Shown here: positions 1-7,882 of the stretch, in pieces | Numbering within the stretch: the first letter of the stretch is position 1 | How the letters are laid out: every line of letters begins with the position of its first letter | Notes under the pieces: model-generated | Seen by the model: only the letters and a program-made list of their open reading frames with translations | The model's database searches: none | Told to the model about the DNA's origin: nothing | Source: Fictibacillus marinisediminis | Lineage (GTDB): Bacteria > Bacillota > Bacilli > Bacillales > Fictibacillaceae | Assembly: GCF_023149135.1 (NCBI RefSeq) | Contig: NZ_JAIWJX010000002.1 | Location: 2,604,001-2,668,000 of the forward strand | Reading direction: 5' to 3' | Length of the DNA stretch: 64,000 nt | Made by a program: the position numbers and the translations under genes

Positions 1-529
1 CAGCCGTGACAGTAAACGCAGCAAACAGAAAAAAGAGGAAAGGAACTTTCTTAATTATGGAAATCATTACGATTGTAAAATAAGGGAAATTGATGTCTAA
101 AGAGGAGTACAAAGATAAAAAGTGGGGGATCAGCAAGCGAAACATGATGAAGCATATCGACAAAACGACAGCAAATAAGAATATCGGGTACCTTGCCGCT
201 TTAATGAATCGTTCTTTGATTTCTTCCCTCTTCTGCAGCATTTTGGCACCTTCCATAACACTGAAGCGCAAATCACCATGTTTTTCGGACAACTCAAGAA
301 AGCCGAGCACATCGCTTGAAAATCTCTCTCGTGCCAATGCTTCATGAAGGGAATATCCTCTTTTCAGGCAATCGTACACCCGGTAAAGACCGTCTTGCAT
401 CCAGCGGTTCTGATGCAGCTTAAGTATTGCTATCGCTTTTGGGAGTGTGTAGCCCTGTTCCAGCAGCCTGCCAAGGCGCATCAAAAAATCTCCCTGCTGT
501 TTGTTCGACCAGCTCCTTCCCTTTTTCAC
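1..529 (-). CDS. comGB: ComGB, competence pseudopilus membrane protein (partial, C-terminus cut by window edge)
   Basis: Reverse-strand reading frame open from 529 to the window edge, about 176 codons. The N-terminal part reads QQGDFLMRLGRLLEQGYTL, the opening expected of a type II secretion/GspF-like protein, and is followed by a first hydrophobic segment near residues 120-140 (PIFLFAVVLSICFIMF). In the family this polytopic protein anchors assembly of the competence pseudopilus at the membrane with ComGA. I chose GTG at 529 because it overlaps the comGA stop (GTGA) and follows a G-rich ribosome site; an in-frame ATG at 547 is the alternative. The rest of the comG operon would lie to the left. 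Confidence 0.85.
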   Translation of the reverse strand, partial: MKKGRSWSNKQQGDFLMRLGRLLEQGYTLPKAIAILKLHQNRWMQDGLYRVYDCLKRGYSLHEALARERFSSDVLGFLELSEKHGDLRFSVMEGAKMLQKREEIKERFIKAARYPIFLFAVVLSICFIMFRLLIPHFLSLYSSLDINFPYFTIVMISIIKKVPFLFFLFAAFTVTA

Positions 530-1590
530 TGCCTGTCCACCCCCCATCTCTCAAGGCTATGCGCAGGCAGAAATCCTAAAGCAATCCCTTGTTTTATAAA
601 ATGATTCAATGTTCTAGCACCATCCGGCCGATCCGTGTTGCCCCGGATCCACTCTATACCTTTTTCCAGCCCGGATCCTGACAGCAGTTCAAATAAACCC
701 ATTCTTTTATTTTTTCTTCTCATAAAACAATTAGTGTCGCACACTTCACCGCAATAGGGGCAGCGCAGCGAAATCAACCGCTGAGCAACAATGCCGAGCA
801 GTGTTTGTTCAAGTTCCTGAACGGTCAAACCAAATTCGATCAACCGGAATAAGCAGCCTAATGCGTCTTCTGCATGGACTGTTGAAAGCACTAAATGCCC
901 CGTCATTCCGGCCCGGATCACGAGCTTGGCTGTAGCTTCATCCCTGATCTCACCGATCATGATAACATCGGGATCATGGCGAAGGAGTGATTTAAAGCCT
1001 TCCCCATACGTAATTCCTGCTTTTTCATTCACTTCCATCTGCAAAAACAGATCGACTTTCTTTTCCACGGGATCTTCGAGTGTTAAGATGTGGCGGGTAT
1101 ACAAGGATTGGATATGCTGAAGAAGAGAATACATGATGGTCGTTTTTCCTGAACCGGTCGGTCCTGAGAAGAGAATAAGGCCGCTGGCACGCCGCAATAG
1201 GAGGGAAAGTCCTTCGAGTGAGTGCGGAAACAGGGCTAAGGATTGAAATTCTGTAGGATGAGTCTGGGGAAGCAAGCGGATGACGAGGCTTTCATGAAAG
1301 GCAGTAGGCAGTGTGGAAAGCCTGAGATGAAGGAGATGGTCTTTGATGGTAACATCCATCGAACCGTCCTGAGGCCTTCGGCGTTCACCGATGTCCATAC
1401 CAGCCTTAAATTTGAAATGGGAAACAAGTCTTTCAAAAAATCCATAGGCTAATTCTTCTACCTGATGAAGCTGGCCATCGATCCTGAACTGGATCAGGCC
1501 TTTTTCCCTCATGGGGACAAAATGAATATCTGACGCATTGGTTCTTTCTGCGAGTTGAAGCAGTTCATCACTTTTCTTTTCAATTGGCAA
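526..1590 (-). CDS. comGA: ComGA, competence type IV pilus/T2SS-like ATPase
   Basis: Cytoplasmic secretion ATPase that powers assembly of the DNA-uptake pseudopilus. The 354-residue protein shows a Walker A motif GPTGSGKTT (143-151), the Asp box LEDPVE near 171, Walker B DVIMIGEIRD (208-217) and the His box STVHAED near 236. A short zinc-type cluster RCPYCGEVC lies near 276-284. The start is a TTG codon with AAGGTGAT upstream. It is first in the comG operon and overlaps comGB. I looked for a ComK box upstream and did not find a convincing one. Confidence 0.95.
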   Translation of the reverse strand: MPIEKKSDELLQLAERTNASDIHFVPMREKGLIQFRIDGQLHQVEELAYGFFERLVSHFKFKAGMDIGERRRPQDGSMDVTIKDHLLHLRLSTLPTAFHESLVIRLLPQTHPTEFQSLALFPHSLEGLSLLLRRASGLILFSGPTGSGKTTIMYSLLQHIQSLYTRHILTLEDPVEKKVDLFLQMEVNEKAGITYGEGFKSLLRHDPDVIMIGEIRDEATAKLVIRAGMTGHLVLSTVHAEDALGCLFRLIEFGLTVQELEQTLLGIVAQRLISLRCPYCGEVCDTNCFMRRKNKRMGLFELLSGSGLEKGIEWIRGNTDRPDGARTLNHFIKQGIALGFLPAHSLERWGVDRQ

Positions 1591-1713
1591 CGCGTTATCA
1601 CCTTCTTTCTTAACTTAAAGGTAACTTTACGACATAATCTGCTAAATCCCTTCAAAAAGTTCACACTTTCTTGCATAAAATTTTCGACACTACCCATACT
1701 AAAATTATTCCGA

Positions 1714-1788
1714 TGGGCTATAGCCAAGTGGTAAGGCAACGGACTTTGACTCCGTCACTCGTTGGTTCGAATCCAGCTAGCCCAGCCA
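1714..1788 (+). tRNA. tRNA-Gln (TTG)
   Basis: Acceptor stem TGGGCTA pairs with TAGCCCA; the anticodon loop CTTTGAC gives TTG; T-loop GTTCGAATC; encoded CCA end. 75 nt. It is a single tRNA gene between comGA and yqgY and is followed by an intrinsic terminator. Confidence 0.95.
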
Positions 1789-1797
1789 TCTTTTACG

Positions 1798-1825
1798 AAG
1801 AACACCTGCCATGTGTTCTTTTTTT
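1798..1825 (+). terminator. Intrinsic terminator after tRNA-Gln
   Basis: AAGAACAC and GTGTTCTT form an 8-bp stem followed directly by a run of T. Confidence 0.85.
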
Positions 1826-1923
1826 GTTTTTCCAAATCCAGTTAGAATGGCATTTACAATCCAGTAAAAATTCATATATAATACAGAGGGAATGAGTTCT
1901 TCGGTGAAAAGGGAGGGATACAT

Positions 1924-2169
1924 ATGGCAAGAATGTACAAGGTCTTGGGCTTTTGGACTGGGATTATCGCAGTAATGGCCTATCTTGGGGACTTAACCAA
2001 CATGTCACTGTTGTTTTTGGGCCAAACTATTTTATTTGTTTCACTAAGCTACTTAAATTTATCTGAGCGTATGTATATTTACATTTTTGGAGCTTATCTA
2101 ACAGTCTTTTTTGTAGGTTTTACATACTGGACAACGTTCATGATGACTCCCGGAGCGGGCGGCCATTAA
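1924..2169 (+). CDS. yqgY: DUF2626 small membrane protein (YqgY)
   Basis: An 81-residue protein with three short hydrophobic stretches and the family-typical tail ...TFMMTPGAGGH. It matches what I remember of B. subtilis YqgY (DUF2626), and the position next to yqgX agrees. Function is unknown. GGGAGGGA precedes the ATG at good spacing. It ends at a terminator shared with the convergent gene. Confidence 0.85.
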   Translation: MARMYKVLGFWTGIIAVMAYLGDLTNMSLLFLGQTILFVSLSYLNLSERMYIYIFGAYLTVFFVGFTYWTTFMMTPGAGGH

Positions 2170-2190
2170 TCATTAAAAAGAAAAAAGAAA

Positions 2191-2223
2191 ACGGTTGCCG
2201 TTTAACGGCAGCCGTCTTTTTTT
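2191..2223. terminator. Bidirectional terminator
   Basis: ACGGTTGCCG and CGGCAGCCGT form a 10-bp stem, with T-run on the right and A-run on the left, so it can serve both yqgY and the convergent methyltransferase gene, whose stop codon lies inside the loop. Confidence 0.9.
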
Positions 2224-3281
2224 TGGATTAGAACTTGAAAATAAGAGCTGATGGAGTTCTCCATGATCAGGGAACGGATCGCTCTGTTCTTCTTATGCAC
2301 AGGTGAGAACGGATCTTGGCTGCCAGTATCGCGCAGATGATCTAGAATCCCGTTCTCCAGAAGAAAATCTGTCTGCTTTTGAAAACCATCCGCCCGGAAT
2401 CCTGCTATTTCACCGATCGTTTTTACACTGTCCCAATGAACATGAGACGTTAGGTCCATCTCCCCGGGGAATTTCAGCGGATCGTTGATTTGCTGATGAC
2501 GAAAATAACCGCGCAGACTTCCGTTTAAAAGATGGGGCATGTCCCACTCTTCCCTCGTATATCCGTAATCGACGAGCACTACTGCTCCGTTTTCAACCCA
2601 ACCATAAAGATCGTTAAGCCAGTGTGTCATAGCCAGCGGAACCTCTATGGTCTGCCCGATGGAAAGCCCTCCGAGGTGTTCTGCGATCCAAGCGCCGAGT
2701 TCTGCATTAACCAATGGTTGTTCCTGCTCTACCAGGTTTCCTGTCACATCCATTGATACCATGATTTCAGTCATACCTGTTTTTTCCTGTTTAACAACAT
2801 GAACAGGCATCGCATCAAGAAGTTCATTGGCAAATAGAATCCCTTGAAAAAATGGGTATTCAGCCTTCATGTCTTCAAGAGAAAAATAATGGATGAAACG
2901 ATCCTCAGAAAGCTTGTCCTTTATTTTTCCTGCATGATAAGGACTTGACTCAACCACGATATATTCCATGTTCGGATAACCTTTGGCCTCCCATTCCTGG
3001 AGGACGCTTTTGGCAAACCTGCCGTCCCCTGCTCCGATCTCACAAAGAACAAAAGGAAGCTGCTGTTCCTGGAACATTCGATAAAACGCGTTTGCCCAAA
3101 CGGCTCCAAAAGCATCGGCAGCTGCACTGCTCGTATAAAAATCCCCGTTCTTTCCAATCTTCACCCGCTCGTTTTGATAATAGCCCAATTGAGGAGCATA
3201 CAGGGCCAGCCTCATATATTCCTCATAGGATATGACCTGGTTTGGCGAGTTTTTTATCTTCTCCCTGATCAAAGAGAGCAT
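2202..3281 (-). CDS. MidA/NDUFAF7-family class I SAM-dependent methyltransferase
   Basis: A 359-residue protein of the DUF185/COG1565 family. It has the SAM-binding motif CEIGAGDGRF (about 100-109), the family signatures GDFYTSS near 46 and FANELLDAMPV near 150, and ends with LVDYGY and RGYFRH motifs. Mitochondrial relatives dimethylate an arginine of a complex I subunit; the bacterial substrate is unknown. The ATG follows the yqgX stop by one base (TAAAATG) with no clear ribosome site, so translation is probably coupled to yqgX. Confidence 0.85.
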   Translation of the reverse strand: MLSLIREKIKNSPNQVISYEEYMRLALYAPQLGYYQNERVKIGKNGDFYTSSAAADAFGAVWANAFYRMFQEQQLPFVLCEIGAGDGRFAKSVLQEWEAKGYPNMEYIVVESSPYHAGKIKDKLSEDRFIHYFSLEDMKAEYPFFQGILFANELLDAMPVHVVKQEKTGMTEIMVSMDVTGNLVEQEQPLVNAELGAWIAEHLGGLSIGQTIEVPLAMTHWLNDLYGWVENGAVVLVDYGYTREEWDMPHLLNGSLRGYFRHQQINDPLKFPGEMDLTSHVHWDSVKTIGEIAGFRADGFQKQTDFLLENGILDHLRDTGSQDPFSPVHKKNRAIRSLIMENSISSYFQVLIQKKDGCR

Positions 3282-3282
3282 T

Positions 3283-3912
3283 TTAAAAACCGCTTAAGAA
3301 AGGATTGGAATCCATTTCGGCGCCAATCGCTGTCTCCGGTCCGTGGCCCGAAAGAACCATCGTTTCTTCAGGAAGGTTCAACAGCTTTTCATGAATGCTC
3401 TTCAAGAGCAGCTCCTGATTCCCGCCATATAAATCTGTCCTTCCGATACTTCCTGCGAAAAGAGCGTCTCCAGAGAAGACCGTTTCCATGCTTGAAACAT
3501 AATAAGATACACTGCCAGGAGAATGTCCTGGAGTTTCCAGCACCTGCAGGGAAATGCTGCCGATCTGCAGCTCTCCTTCCTCCGTGATCAGATGGTCTGC
3601 TTTTTTTGCTGTTATATCCTGCATGAAATGAGCGGAACCGTTCTTGTTCGGGTCTTCCAGCCAGTCCTTTTCCTTTTTATGGACATATACAGGAATCTGC
3701 CATTTTTCCCTTACATCGTCTACGGCACCTATATGATCAAAATGGGCATGTGTCAGCAATACAGCAAGCGGCTTTACCCCCCGTTTTTCAACCAAGGAGA
3801 TAATCTTTTTGCTCTCGCCGCCCGGGTCAAAAATGATCCCCTCCTTTTTTTCATTCCATAAAACATATGTATTCTCCTGAACTGGTCCGACAGTCAGCCG
3901 TTCCCATTTCAT
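3283..3912 (-). CDS. yqgX: MBL-fold metallo-hydrolase (YqgX, glyoxalase II-like)
   Basis: A 209-residue metallo-beta-lactamase-fold hydrolase. The binuclear metal motif THAHFDHIG (about 55-63), a downstream ETPGHSPGS, and FSGDALFAGSIGRTDL are all intact, as in the small hydroxyacylglutathione or bacillithiol-type hydrolases. The family works on thioesters, probably in methylglyoxal detoxification. GGAGGG precedes the ATG. It is followed immediately by the MidA-like gene, so the two form an operon. Confidence 0.88.
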   Translation of the reverse strand: MKWERLTVGPVQENTYVLWNEKKEGIIFDPGGESKKIISLVEKRGVKPLAVLLTHAHFDHIGAVDDVREKWQIPVYVHKKEKDWLEDPNKNGSAHFMQDITAKKADHLITEEGELQIGSISLQVLETPGHSPGSVSYYVSSMETVFSGDALFAGSIGRTDLYGGNQELLLKSIHEKLLNLPEETMVLSGHGPETAIGAEMDSNPFLSGF

Positions 3913-3978
3913 ATGTATCCCTCCATTGCATTCTATTTCCCCCTATTTTACACTAAAATTAAAAAAGATGCGGAGGAG

Positions 3979-4467
3979 ATGGCTTTGTCGCTTTGTTATG
4001 GAATTGAGATAAAACAGGTTTCTAAAAAACACCCTGCTGCTGCAGCGCAAATTGTCAGAAAGACAGCCGAACTGGCCAATGTGTTCGACCGGAGCGGAGA
4101 GATCATTATTGTAAAAACGATGGAAGAAGCTCTTGCACTAAAAGCCTATTATGGAACGCAGAACTATTTCGAAGAGTTGCATCCCCTGTACTCTCCAGAA
4201 TTCTTCCAGCCTACAGACCGTTTTTGGGACTATGGATTCCGATCAGCTTCTCAACACTTTTACCTCTTTGAAGACACTGTTCTATCCTTCACGATAAACG
4301 GAGGTACCAGCCAGGAGATCAGCATGGCCCTGTTTCAGCTCGACGAACATTTAATTGGGACAGAACAACGGGACCACAGCTCAAAGTACTTCGTTGACAA
4401 AGAAGAAAAAGAACTGATCGAAAAGTATGCAAGTGCTTACAATATTGCCATTACCGTCCAATCTTAA
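3979..4467 (+). CDS. Hypothetical soluble protein, about 162 residues
   Basis: I do not recognise the family. The open frame extends upstream to 3913, but GGAGG at 3972-3976 points to a later start: ATG at 3979 is only two bases after it, while TTG at 3985 has an ideal eight-base spacing and may be the true start. The product has no signal peptide or membrane segment. It is mixed alpha/beta with the stretch DVLSFTINGGTSQEISMAL-like (FEDTVLSFTINGG) in the middle and a charged C-terminal helix. It is divergent from yqgX and precedes yqgW. Confidence 0.6.
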   Translation: MALSLCYGIEIKQVSKKHPAAAAQIVRKTAELANVFDRSGEIIIVKTMEEALALKAYYGTQNYFEELHPLYSPEFFQPTDRFWDYGFRSASQHFYLFEDTVLSFTINGGTSQEISMALFQLDEHLIGTEQRDHSSKYFVDKEEKELIEKYASAYNIAITVQS

Positions 4468-4594
4468 TAAAATGGAGACTGTACAAAAGTTAACAAAACA
4501 AGTAAAATAGTACAAGGCAGTACCCGGATTTTTTGCTATACATAGGGAATTCAGTATTTAAGTAGATTACTCCAGAGTAAGGGGGGCATAGGAT

Positions 4595-4777
4595 ATGGCT
4601 TTAGCCATTATTTTCGCAATTGTTACAATTTTTGCTGCTCTAGGTTTACTGCGGTCATTAAAAATTAAGAATATGTTAGGTTCTGGTTTTGCGTTTCTTA
4701 CATTTGCCGTATTTGGCTGGTTTACCATCATGACCTTTATCGATTTGTTCACAGGCGGAGGCTCTACAGGCCACTAA
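4595..4777 (+). CDS. yqgW: DUF2759 small membrane protein (YqgW)
   Basis: A 60-residue protein with two hydrophobic segments (about 2-20 and 31-50) and a Gly-rich tail GGGSTGH. Size, composition and position between yqgX and yqgV fit YqgW of the DUF2759 family. Function is unknown. AAGGGGGG lies upstream of the ATG. Confidence 0.8.
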   Translation: MALAIIFAIVTIFAALGLLRSLKIKNMLGSGFAFLTFAVFGWFTIMTFIDLFTGGGSTGH

Positions 4778-4787
4778 ACCGAACAGC

Positions 4788-4824
4788 AAAAAACCATCCG
4801 CGAAGTATCGCGGATGGTTTTTTA
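4788..4824. terminator. Bidirectional terminator
   Basis: CCATCCGCGA and TCGCGGATGG form a perfect 10-bp stem flanked by A-run on the left and T-run on the right, between the convergent genes yqgW and yqgV. Confidence 0.9.
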
Positions 4825-4825
4825 T

Positions 4826-5134
4826 TTACCCTTGCATTTTGTTCCGTACGCTTTCCAGTTTGGATTTCATCGTAGATTTCTTGTCTCTTCGGTCATCAAT
4901 GCGGATATTTGTAGCCACCCGCTGTATGCCTTCCTGAAAGGGCGCTTCATGCATTTCTTTGATGACGTTTAATAAAACATCCAGCTCCCCTTCTACAATG
5001 GTGTTCATCGGAGTCAGTTCGTAGTTAATCTGATCATTATATTTTTCAAGAACACGCTGTATTCCTGCAACATATGTACTGACACTCGGGGATTCTGTCC
5101 CGATCGGGATAACCGTAATGTCTATAATAGCCAT
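4826..5134 (-). CDS. yqgV: Thiamine-binding/MTH1187-family protein (YqgV)
   Basis: A 102-residue protein of the UPF0045/MTH1187 family, which has a ferredoxin-like fold and includes thiamine-binding members. It begins AIIDITVIPIGT and contains the conserved YELTPMNTIVEGE stretch. The frame is open further upstream, but CAGGAGGTTATT directly before the ATG at 5134 fixes this start. Confidence 0.85.
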   Translation of the reverse strand: MAIIDITVIPIGTESPSVSTYVAGIQRVLEKYNDQINYELTPMNTIVEGELDVLLNVIKEMHEAPFQEGIQRVATNIRIDDRRDKKSTMKSKLESVRNKMQG

Positions 5135-5214
5135 AATAACCTCCTGAGTTAATAGAATCGAGAATACTAACAGTGTACCATGATTTAACTCATAAGAAAA
5201 AAACAGCACCTAGT

Positions 5215-5260
5215 GAAGTGCCCCCAATTGTTAGTTTGGACTCACAATTGGGGGCACTTC
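5215..5260 (-). terminator. Perfect 17-bp inverted repeat, probable terminator of yqgT
   Basis: GAAGTGCCCCCAATTGT and its exact complement flank a 12-base loop. On the minus strand a T7 run follows about 12 bases after the stem; on the plus strand only TTTT follows. Most likely it ends yqgT transcription ahead of yqgV. Confidence 0.65.
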
Positions 5261-5288
5261 TTTTATGGCTGCTGGTTTCTCCGCTTCT

Positions 5289-6479
5289 TTACATGTACAG
5301 GCTGGCCAGAAATATTCCAAGCGTATCTTTATAAATTTCCTGGAATTGCGAAAGAGGAAGCGGATTTACACCGATCCCCAGTTCGATAGTAAAACCCGGT
5401 TTGCGAAACTCCTGTATGAACCAGTCTTTGTATCCCGCGTAACTGTCTACGTAGCGGACTGCTTTATAGCCGCTTACACGTTCGAATTCTTCGGCGATCT
5501 TTTCGGCTTCATCCGGTTCTTCCTTCTCAAAGCCCCAATAAAATTCTTTCCCTTGGGTGTGAAGAGCGATAACACGGTCAAAATTTTCGTCGACCGTCAG
5601 ATTGGCTATCGCCTTCGCTTCGGGCTCGGAAAGCGGATAATCTCCCGGATAATCTCTTGGAGCCGGTTCTGCCGGCTTTCTAGCTTTTTCGATCTCCCAC
5701 CGTGCCGGAAGCTGGTTGTTTAAATCCACTCCCCTGATGTTGGCCTTCCAGTCTTTAAAATTGGGATGCTGCTTGTTTAAGGTTTTGACCAGGCTGCGGT
5801 ACGGCTCTATATCGGGCGGACCCTGCAGGACGAGATCGACTCCATCAGGATCGACCATTGGAACGGCTGACAGCGTCGCTGATTCGTACAAAGGCAGCAT
5901 ATTGATTCCCCGGATGGGTGTATTATTTGTCAGCGCCAACAAGTAATCGTTTAAAAAAACCATCAAGATGCCAGTCGTTATCCATTCATTTGCATGAAAA
6001 GAGGCATTCACGTGCACCTTCTTTGGCCCTCTTCCGCATTTCAGCTGAACAAGGTCTTTTTTTAATACCGATTGTCCAAAACAGTCAGAGCGAATGAAGG
6101 GATAAAGAGAGCATAAACGCTGAAGATCGTATTTCAGAACAGTATAATCATACGGCACACCGACTGAAACGACACGGTGTACCGCTCGTTCCGGAACATT
6201 CACGACCATTCCCTCTTCAAGAAGCTGTGCATTATTTTCCTGATTCAATATAAACAAGCCATCTAAAGAGACATTGTATCTCCTAGAGAGGGAATGGAAT
6301 GTGTCTCCTTTTTTTACCGTATGCTCATGATGAAAATAGCCGGGAATGAGCAGCGAAGATCCGGGCAGCAAATATTCGGGATCAGTTTGCAAGTTGGAAT
6401 CCAGCAGCAGCTGTAAGGGGAGTCCGAATAATTGGCTGTAATAAGAAAACGTGTCTCCTTTTCTTACCGTTATTTTCAT
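5289..6479 (-). CDS. yqgT: LysM-domain gamma-D-glutamyl-L-diamino acid endopeptidase, M14 family (YqgT)
   Basis: A 396-residue protein that cleaves the gamma-D-Glu to diaminopimelate bond of peptidoglycan peptides. Two LysM domains (about 2-46 and 52-96) are followed by an M14 zinc carboxypeptidase domain. Metal ligands are visible as H162 and E165 (FHANEW) and H307 (ALHTQG), with the catalytic glutamate at E366 (FTIELG). There is no signal peptide, as in the cytoplasmic or mother-cell members of this group such as endopeptidase I relatives. The ATG follows AGGAGGAG. Confidence 0.9.
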   Translation of the reverse strand: MKITVRKGDTFSYYSQLFGLPLQLLLDSNLQTDPEYLLPGSSLLIPGYFHHEHTVKKGDTFHSLSRRYNVSLDGLFILNQENNAQLLEEGMVVNVPERAVHRVVSVGVPYDYTVLKYDLQRLCSLYPFIRSDCFGQSVLKKDLVQLKCGRGPKKVHVNASFHANEWITTGILMVFLNDYLLALTNNTPIRGINMLPLYESATLSAVPMVDPDGVDLVLQGPPDIEPYRSLVKTLNKQHPNFKDWKANIRGVDLNNQLPARWEIEKARKPAEPAPRDYPGDYPLSEPEAKAIANLTVDENFDRVIALHTQGKEFYWGFEKEEPDEAEKIAEEFERVSGYKAVRYVDSYAGYKDWFIQEFRKPGFTIELGIGVNPLPLSQFQEIYKDTLGIFLASLYM

Positions 6480-6545
6480 AAGCTCCTCCTCATCATGTAA
6501 CCTCTACCTTTCAGTGTATTCAAACAGAAGTTAAGTCATGAATGA

Positions 6546-6572
6546 AAAGAAAAAACCATGCTGGGCATGGTT
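6546..6572 (-). terminator. Terminator after glcK
   Basis: AACCATGC and GCATGGTT form an 8-bp stem with a three-base loop; on the minus strand it is followed by TTTTTTC. Confidence 0.8.
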
Positions 6573-6592
6573 CTTAGAACGCTATGGATCGT

Positions 6593-7570
6593 TTATAAAA
6601 TAGTTTCCTCATGCAATTTTTTCGCCATCCAGGCTCCTCCATATACACCTGCATCGTTTCCTAGTGAAGCAATAGCAAATTCCGCTCCTTCTTTTACACG
6701 CGGAAGAGCAAACTTATCAAAGTTTTGTTTGACAGGCTGAAGGATTTTATTTCCAGCTTTAGACACTCCGCCGCCAAAAACAATTTTCCCTGGATTGATC
6801 GCATTCCCAAGGTTCGCGATCATAAAACCGAGGTGATATCCCACGAGCTCCAAGACATACAGCGCCAGCTCATCCTTCTTATCAGCAGCGTCAAAAACAT
6901 CCTTAGAAGTGATTCCATCCTCTTTTTCCTGTTCTTTATGAAGAATGGAATCCGGATATTTTTCCAAACCTTCACGAGCAAGGCGGCAGATGCCTGTAGC
7001 AGATGCTATGGTTTCAATACACCCGGTTTTTCCGCAGTTGCATGGTGCACCACCTTCAGGAATGGCTGTAATGTGCCCGATTTCTCCTGCCATTCCGTTG
7101 GTTCCGTGAAGAATTTTCCCATTGGCGACGATTCCGCCTCCGACACCGGTGCCAAGTGTTACACAAAGGAGGTCTTTGGCTCCATCGCCGGCCCCCCTCC
7201 ACATTTCTCCGACAGCTGCAAGATTGGCATCATTATCTACGACTACAGGCAGTCCGGTCTCCATTTCCAGACGTTCTTTCAGCGGGAAGTTTACCCAGCC
7301 GATGTTGACCGCATGGTAGATAAATCCGCGGGACAGATCAATAAATCCAGGAGCTCCCATTCCGATTCCATTGAGCCTGGATTTCTTTTCACCAAGCTCC
7401 TCCAGAACAGAGTCGATGCTTTTCGCAATATCTGTTGTGATATTTTTTCCTTTTTCAGAGATGTCCGTTGGGATCTCCCACTTCTTGATCAGATCACCAT
7501 AGTCGCTGATAAATGCCATTTTAATTGTTGTCCCGCCAAGATCAACGCCTACATACCATTTCTCATTCAT
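6593..7570 (-). CDS. glcK: ROK-family glucokinase
   Basis: Phosphorylates glucose to glucose 6-phosphate with ATP. The 325-residue protein shows the N-terminal phosphate loop VGVDLGGTTIK, the catalytic DNDANLAA region, LGTGVGGGI, and the ROK zinc site CNCGKTGCIE. Start ATG 7570 is set by AAAGGG eight bases upstream; a GTG three codons earlier is less likely. It lies downstream of yqgQ, as in B. subtilis. It could phosphorylate glucose released by the glucoamylase encoded at 13384-15351. Confidence 0.95.
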   Translation of the reverse strand: MNEKWYVGVDLGGTTIKMAFISDYGDLIKKWEIPTDISEKGKNITTDIAKSIDSVLEELGEKKSRLNGIGMGAPGFIDLSRGFIYHAVNIGWVNFPLKERLEMETGLPVVVDNDANLAAVGEMWRGAGDGAKDLLCVTLGTGVGGGIVANGKILHGTNGMAGEIGHITAIPEGGAPCNCGKTGCIETIASATGICRLAREGLEKYPDSILHKEQEKEDGITSKDVFDAADKKDELALYVLELVGYHLGFMIANLGNAINPGKIVFGGGVSKAGNKILQPVKQNFDKFALPRVKEGAEFAIASLGNDAGVYGGAWMAKKLHEETIL

Positions 7571-7597
7571 AGCTGTCACCCTTTTATATCAATTTTA

Positions 7598-7789
7598 TTA
7601 GCTGAATTTTTGATAGTTAGCTTTAATAATCAGCAGTGCCATCTTAAATTCCTGCTGATCGATCAAACCTGAATCGTACAGGGTTCTTACTTCATCCTGC
7701 ATCAGCTCAAGATCAGCCATCCGGTGTCCGGTATAAATAAAGATTCCAAATCTCTTTAAGAGCTGCTGCACATCATATAGATTTTTCAT
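7598..7789 (-). CDS. yqgQ: YqgQ family protein (DUF910)
   Basis: A 63-residue helical protein (NLYDVQQLLKRFGIFIYTG...) typical of the YqgQ/DUF910 family, which has a three-helix bundle fold and no settled function; nucleic acid binding has been proposed for the fold. It sits 27 bases upstream of glcK in the same operon. The rhomboid gene yqgP that precedes it in B. subtilis is absent here. Confidence 0.88.
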   Translation of the reverse strand: MKNLYDVQQLLKRFGIFIYTGHRMADLELMQDEVRTLYDSGLIDQQEFKMALLIIKANYQKFS

Positions 7790-7817
7790 TTCATCACCCT
7801 GATTATTATAGCAGAGA

Positions 7818-7852
7818 CTAAAGAAAAAAACCGCTGAAAAGACAGCGGTTTC
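7818..7852 (-). terminator. Terminator after the M42 peptidase gene
   Basis: AAACCGCTG and CAGCGGTTT form a 9-bp stem with a six-base loop; the minus-strand product continues into a seven-T run. Confidence 0.85.
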
Positions 7853-7882
7853 TCTCTGTTTCTTATGAAAAAATCTTTAAAC

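Noticed and set aside
1640..1690. Possible ComK box upstream of comGA
   Set aside because: AAAA and TTTC/TTTT tracts are present but the AAAA-N5-TTTT spacing and the paired boxes are not met.
6725..7672. 315-codon open frame opposite glcK
   Set aside because: Shadow of glcK and yqgQ; composition rich in Ser, Phe, Cys and His and no ribosome site.
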